From positions 21,762,001 to 21,826,000 of the forward strand of contig NC_060112.1 of the NCBI RefSeq assembly GCF_021155765.1: a stretch of 64,000 nucleotides of DNA, in the 5' to 3' direction. Below, piece by piece: positions 59,178-64,000 of the stretch. The translations under genes were made by a program, and so were the position numbers. Each line of letters opens with the position of its first letter. Position 1 is the stretch's first letter. The notes under the pieces were generated by a model. It saw nothing but the letters and a program-made list of their open reading frames with translations, was not told the origin of the DNA and searched no databases. This stretch comes from Diprion similis (taxonomy: Eukaryota; Arthropoda; Insecta; Hymenoptera; Diprionidae).

Positions 59178-62100
59178 TTACTTTGGCCTAAGCGCACCGA
59201 CTGTAGTGGAAAGTGTGATATTCGTTGGGGTTGGGAAAGCAACGAGCGTTGGCGTAGGAGATGAGGCATCTCCTGATCCAGTACTTGCGACATTGGTTTC
59301 ATCGGAATATCGGATGTTTGTGTACTCACGACCCAACTGTGATGCTTTCTGCAATGTTGTTAGTATGCGTGTAGAAAATTAACATATTTTTGTAAAGGCA
59401 CTGCAATTTCTGCTAAAAAATGAAAATAATACCTGCTGTGCCAACATGCGTTGCGAAACTGTTTCAATGTAATGTAGAACAGCTAGGTACACAAACTTAT
59501 ACTGAGCTTCGGTCTGGACCATTCCTGAGCGTTGGCTGCGCACCTTTTGAATTGTACGTTGGATGTCGATTTCACATTCCAGTCCTTGAAAAAAAAAAAA
59601 AAAAGCATGTACATCTGCATATTCTAATATACAAAGAACTGTTGAATACGCAAAAGATATGGGGGAAATTCATTTGGAAGACAGGAGCAGACGTTCTGGA
59701 TAGTTGTGACAACTGTATTGCAGTAAAATAATTCCAAAGTTTTCCTATAATGAGGATAATTACCGTGTCGTTTGATTTGATCTAAAATCATGTCGATGAC
59801 AATAAAGGTGCCTGTGCGTCCGATACCAGCACTGCAGTGTACAAGAATAGGTCCGATTCCAGGAGCACCAATATTATTGCTACTAGGTACAGCAGCTGCA
59901 GCAATTTGTCTGGCATTCACGTCGTGGAGAAAGTTCAAGACGCAGCCAGGGTCCGAAGGGACTCCGTGATCCGGCCACGCCTGCCAATCGTTTTCGTCTA
60001 TTATTTATTATTATAATAGTTTATTAATTATTATTCTTGGCATTATCAAGATCACAGATAATGCTAGTTACATCTAACAACGTATGTAAACATCGACAAA
60101 CGTACGTCACCGTTAACCAAGACAGACTGTTGCTAAAGCATTATAATATTATGCAAATTGTAAATATAAAGAGAAAATCAATATGTACTTGAAAGTGGTA
60201 ATGGTAAATTTTTCTGGGTTCAGAATGCTGCAGTTTGACTCCACTCAGGAGAAACTCGCGAAGAGTATAATCCGCTGTTGATATATGACCAAAAGTGCGC
60301 ACTCTCCATTCTCCGTACTCAGCTTGCTCACCTTCCTCTGGCCAATAGCGAGCACACTTGTTCTGAAATATAAAGGATTATATAGTAATCAAAAAACTTG
60401 GTTTCATATTTTCTTATGCTCTTGAATTTGATTTCTGAATACCTTTCCCCTCTCCATCTCCTTTGTTGTCATCACAATAACACGAGTATTTTCTTGGTAT
60501 ACCATGTGCCAAAAATCTTGGATAGTATTAGGAAGGCAACCTTGAGTAGCAATATAACATTTGGTTGATGTTCCAGCATCACCCGCTCCAGCACCGGTGG
60601 ATGCAGCATTATCACCCTCTTCGGTCTATGTCAAATTTCGAATTTTATATAAGACGTGAGAGTAAATATTTTAAATCTAAGTTACGGTTATATGTTTGAG
60701 TAAGTGAATTTTTGATTAATACGAAATTGAAATGGATAAACCAATGACATATATTGACATACTCGTATATAGTTGGCATTGATGTAGTCAGCTCCTGGAG
60801 TATTAGGATCCACATCTTTCAAGCGCACTCTTGTGTGATCAACTGAAAGAGTTGTAAGTCAAAATGTGTTAATAATATTTGGAATTTACACTATGTAACT
60901 TGGTTAACATCTGTATAGACAGTTTCAGTTACAGATAGTTTTGTTTTAATAATTTTCATATACATTGAACTAAACTATAATAATGCAAGAGCCCACGACC
61001 AAAACCATGTCTTACAGTGTCCCGGCCGAAATCATATAAAATAGATAGATCTAGATGACCTTAGATCCGACTAGGTGGCGGACCATTTCTGCTATCAAAA
61101 AAATTAAAATTACGATAGAGAGTCTTATCACGTCTTATCTAATAATGAAATTGTACATAGCTTTTGTTATTTCATTATTAAAATGTTGGTTTTTAAACAT
61201 TTTGCGCATAGTGTCCGACCTGGCTATATTTTAAAAAATGTTAACAAATCTAATCTAAATGCATCCCCGTGTTTTGAACCATTCTTGTGGCTTCTTAGAT
61301 TACCAAAATACTATTTTCAGACATTTTCAGGACCGCCTATGATGCCTATTAAGATTAAATTCTGCCTCAATTTATCTAATATCAATTTTTTCTACGTCTA
61401 AGCAACTTATTTCTTATGTACATCAGTTTTCTAACAGGATGCTACGATAATGTTCGGTTAGATTTGTTGACGTTTTGAAAATTCGCTCAGATAAGACGCT
61501 GTACGCAATATGTCTGAAATTCACATTGTTGGGCTGTGGGTCAAATAATCTATCGATTTTATACAGTTTTGGCCAGGATGCTATAAGACGAAAATTTTGG
61601 TCGTAGGTTTTCGTACTATAATCGATAATAGTCTTACAAGGTAATATATTCTTGTAGCGATTTTTTGCTCGGTTCTCTGGGCGTTGTCCCTCTTTTCGAG
61701 AGAATAAATGACCACATTCAAGTTGCTGCAACGACTCAAATTCTTCCCAAAAGCCAGCTTTTCCTTTTACGGAACCCCCAGCGCCATTTCCCGTTCCATT
61801 AGTGCAACCGCCAGAAGCATTGAACCACCCGTTTTCTTTATGCAGCTGTCGTACTCTGCTCTCAATTCCGCTTGCATTAATACGAGTTGCATTGAATGGT
61901 TGTCTGAAAAAAGAAAGTCGCATAGAATTATCATTAGAACTACACTTAGTACATGTAAAAAAAATAAACATTTTATCCTCAGAAATAAGAAACGCGAATC
62001 ACTTACCGCAGGTGAACAACAGTGCCACTTGTTTCTACCATTGGATTGCGTTTATAGTGCTCTATAAGATCGCTTAGACTGTCAAATTTATCACCACCAC

Positions 62101-63114
62101 CTACGTCAAATCCATTGTCCTGCAACATTAATTACTTATTTTTTTTTTCTCTGGTTTAGATATGTATATCTCATATCAACTGACGAATGGAATGGAATAG
62201 TAATAGGAGTTAGAGGAATATAATTATAATGACCTGTGAACGTATCATGACGTGAGTTACGCGATCGTCGGTGCGGACAGACAAAACAAAATCACCCGGC
62301 TTGCTTTGAGATTCTCGGACAAGAAATGAACCGTTTTTTCCACGTTCTACCATCAATCGTTCTGCTTCTTTTCCAGACAAATGTCCGTGAAACCACCTAT
62401 GGAAAGTTGAACCAATAACTTCAGTTCAGGTCAAATTGAATGTTTTAAAGATGTGTACAAAGGATAACACATACCTCTCGGTAGTTGGATCGGCGCAGTT
62501 TAAAGGATATCGCAGTTCAATCACTTCTCCGTTTTTCTCGCGCAATTGTCCACCATTTTCCATATAGTACTGCACAAGCTCGGACAATGTTGCAAACTTT
62601 TCTCCACCATAAAGATCGTAAAAATCTCCTGTATTCTGAATTTTGATATGGGTCACTTCCCCATTTCGTCTAAAAATCATGCCGCTCTTTTAAGGCAATC
62701 AACACCAATAGCGAAAAGTGTTTGAACGTTATTAAGACTACTACACTCATATGCCATGTGGATGTAAAAGCAATTTCATTATATTAGTCAAATTATTTCA
62801 TTATTACTCGAAATTATAAATAATGAGATTAAAATGCCCATTGTACACACCAAGAGTTAAGATTTCAATAATTTCCAAGCACATAAAATATCAAGCGAAT
62901 AAGTTAAATGCTGCTACTGATTATAAACTTGAATACACATTTAGAAATTGTCTAAGCAGTCTTATAACAAGAAGAATATAATTTCACTCACCTAACTGAC
63001 AGTGTGAAGTTTGCAGGATTAGATGAACTGGGCCTTGCTAAGAAAGAGCAGTCATATCCACGTCCCATCAACAATTTTTCTGCTTCCAAACCTGATATGT
63101 TGGGATGAAACCAT
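59178..63114 (-). CDS. csw: Corkscrew / SHP2 non-receptor tyrosine phosphatase (5' end not located)
   Basis: Eleven exons: 63114-62992, 62669-62475, 62396-62234, 62119-62007, 61903-61638, 60842-60763, 60625-60443, 60362-60189, 59980-59764, 59584-59433, 59348-59178. All phases agree, and 611 residues follow the partial first codon. N-SH2 runs from [15 protein letters not shown] (binding Arg in SFLARPS) to [13 protein letters not shown]2 from [15 protein letters not shown] (Arg in SFLVRES). The catalytic domain carries the WPDHG loop, [10 protein letters not shown] with the nucleophilic Cys, and a Q-loop region MVQTEAQYK. The enzyme relays signals from receptor tyrosine kinases to Ras/MAPK. A short Gly/Ala/Thr insert interrupts the phosphatase domain after NANYIR, at an exon border. 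The C-tail is short: [10 protein letters not shown], then no other tyrosine. The start exon (a few codons before RWFHP) is upstream or outside the window. Confidence 0.95.
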
Positions 63115-64000
63115 CTGTCGAACGCAGTAATATATAACTTTCGATGACTGTACTTTACTTGAGTAATATTATAATTCTCCTATTACACCAATATTTTAGT
63201 TGACAAAGGATGAGAAAGGCCGTCAGAGCTGATTGTTAGAAACAAGCCTTCTGTATCTTATCAGAATATACATTACTCGATTAACCTCAAGCCAAATTAA
63301 GGCGTGGATGCATCACTGCATGCCTTGCATCACTCTTTCATCGATGTTTGCAATGGAAAAATAATCTGTATTCATTTAAACCAGATTCCTTCCACGGCAC
63401 AAAAAAGGTATTACTCAAGGCCAATCGATGCCAATACTATATGAAGTTGGAATGATGGAGCTCACGAGTCAGTGTATAGCGTATTTATCTATTTTTGTAT
63501 AACTTATTCTCAGCCGTGGTTATTGACTACAGACCATTAAATGTATTACAATTATTATATTGGGAAATGAATGAAGTGTAGAACAATGAATAATTAATTC
63601 AAAAAAGAAACTTGCTTGAACTTGCCAGTTTGTTTGTAAATAATGAAACACATTTACAACGTACAGTCAGGTATAGAAAAGTATCATATATGTCGCCAGG
63701 TAATATTTACATTAAAATGTGTATCCTACCATCTCAGGTTATGAATACTAATCTCAATGCAATTGAAGTGACTCAAAGGACAGAGTGTGGTTGCAAAATG
63801 GGCATCGCTGAGCACCTACTTGACCATAATTAACCATGAGTTAATGAGGCGTTGAGAAATTGTTGTCAAATAATTCAGTTACGCGTCAGCAATGTATTAG
63901 CCTCAAAGTTAGTATGCGTATTATTAGTTAGGTTAATCATTCATGCATACTCTTACGAAATGCGATATTTAATGGTGTAATTTGATGAAATTAGAACCAA
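63115..64000. other. Corkscrew first intron or promoter side
   Basis: A short coding exon supplying the start codon could lie here. An ATG GTC AA|GTAGGT on the minus strand near 63830 fits in phase but is weak. I see no other feature. Confidence 0.4.

Noticed and set aside
59624-59763. Continuation of the corkscrew frame past its [13 protein letters not shown] exon
   Set aside because: It reads into an intron; the GTAATT donor after CACG joins in phase to the next exon at 59584.

Overview
This is nuclear DNA of an insect. The genes have spliced structures with GT/AG introns, and the gene set is typical of insects: corkscrew/SHP2, a CLIP-domain protease, an SLC16 transporter and a Cyclin G. 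The non-coding DNA is AT-rich, with microsatellites and many short inverted-repeat elements. The style (compact genes among AT-rich DNA, a three-CLIP protease) suggests Hymenoptera, but this is an inference and no single feature proves the order. There are no bacterial, rRNA, tRNA or CRISPR features.

Layout. From 1 to 5 kb there is one intronless gene for an RRM protein (minus), with two DRE-like palindromes just past its stop. From 5 to 27.7 kb I find no firm coding sequence. The stretch holds two candidate promoter/first-exon islands (about 5.15-5.32 kb and 14.05-14.89 kb), each ending in a good splice donor, and most of the microsatellites and fold-back elements. I read it as the long 5' leader and intron region of Cyclin G, whose coding exons lie at 27.9-31.1 kb. 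Cyclin G can end in two ways, through a 29.88 kb exon or a 31.02 kb exon. After a 5 kb gene desert come a winged-helix-like gene (36.3-37.7 kb, plus), COMMD5 (38.1-39.3 kb, minus) and a five-finger C2H2 protein (40.8-42.6 kb, plus). COMMD5 and the zinc-finger gene are head-to-head and probably share a promoter region.

From 42.6 to 53 kb only weakly supported exons are seen (46.4 kb plus; 48.9-50.2 kb minus), along with fold-back and degenerate tandem repeats. The last 11 kb is gene-dense: an SLC16 monocarboxylate-type transporter (53.2-55.5 kb, plus), a secreted triple-CLIP trypsin-like protease (56.6-58.4 kb, plus, intronless) and corkscrew (59.2-63.1 kb, minus, first coding exon not located).

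These are ordinary eukaryotic neighbours and do not form a pathway. Cyclin G and corkscrew are growth/signalling regulators, COMMD5 belongs to endosomal Commander trafficking, and the CLIP protease belongs to haemolymph immune or patterning cascades. I found no clearly novel multi-gene system. The most interesting signals are the alternative Cyclin G ends, the zinc-finger array with nearly identical recognition helices, a cluster of fold-back elements with perfect or near-perfect stems, a miRNA-like hairpin at 19.1 kb and a possible undescribed small gene at 48.9-50.2 kb.
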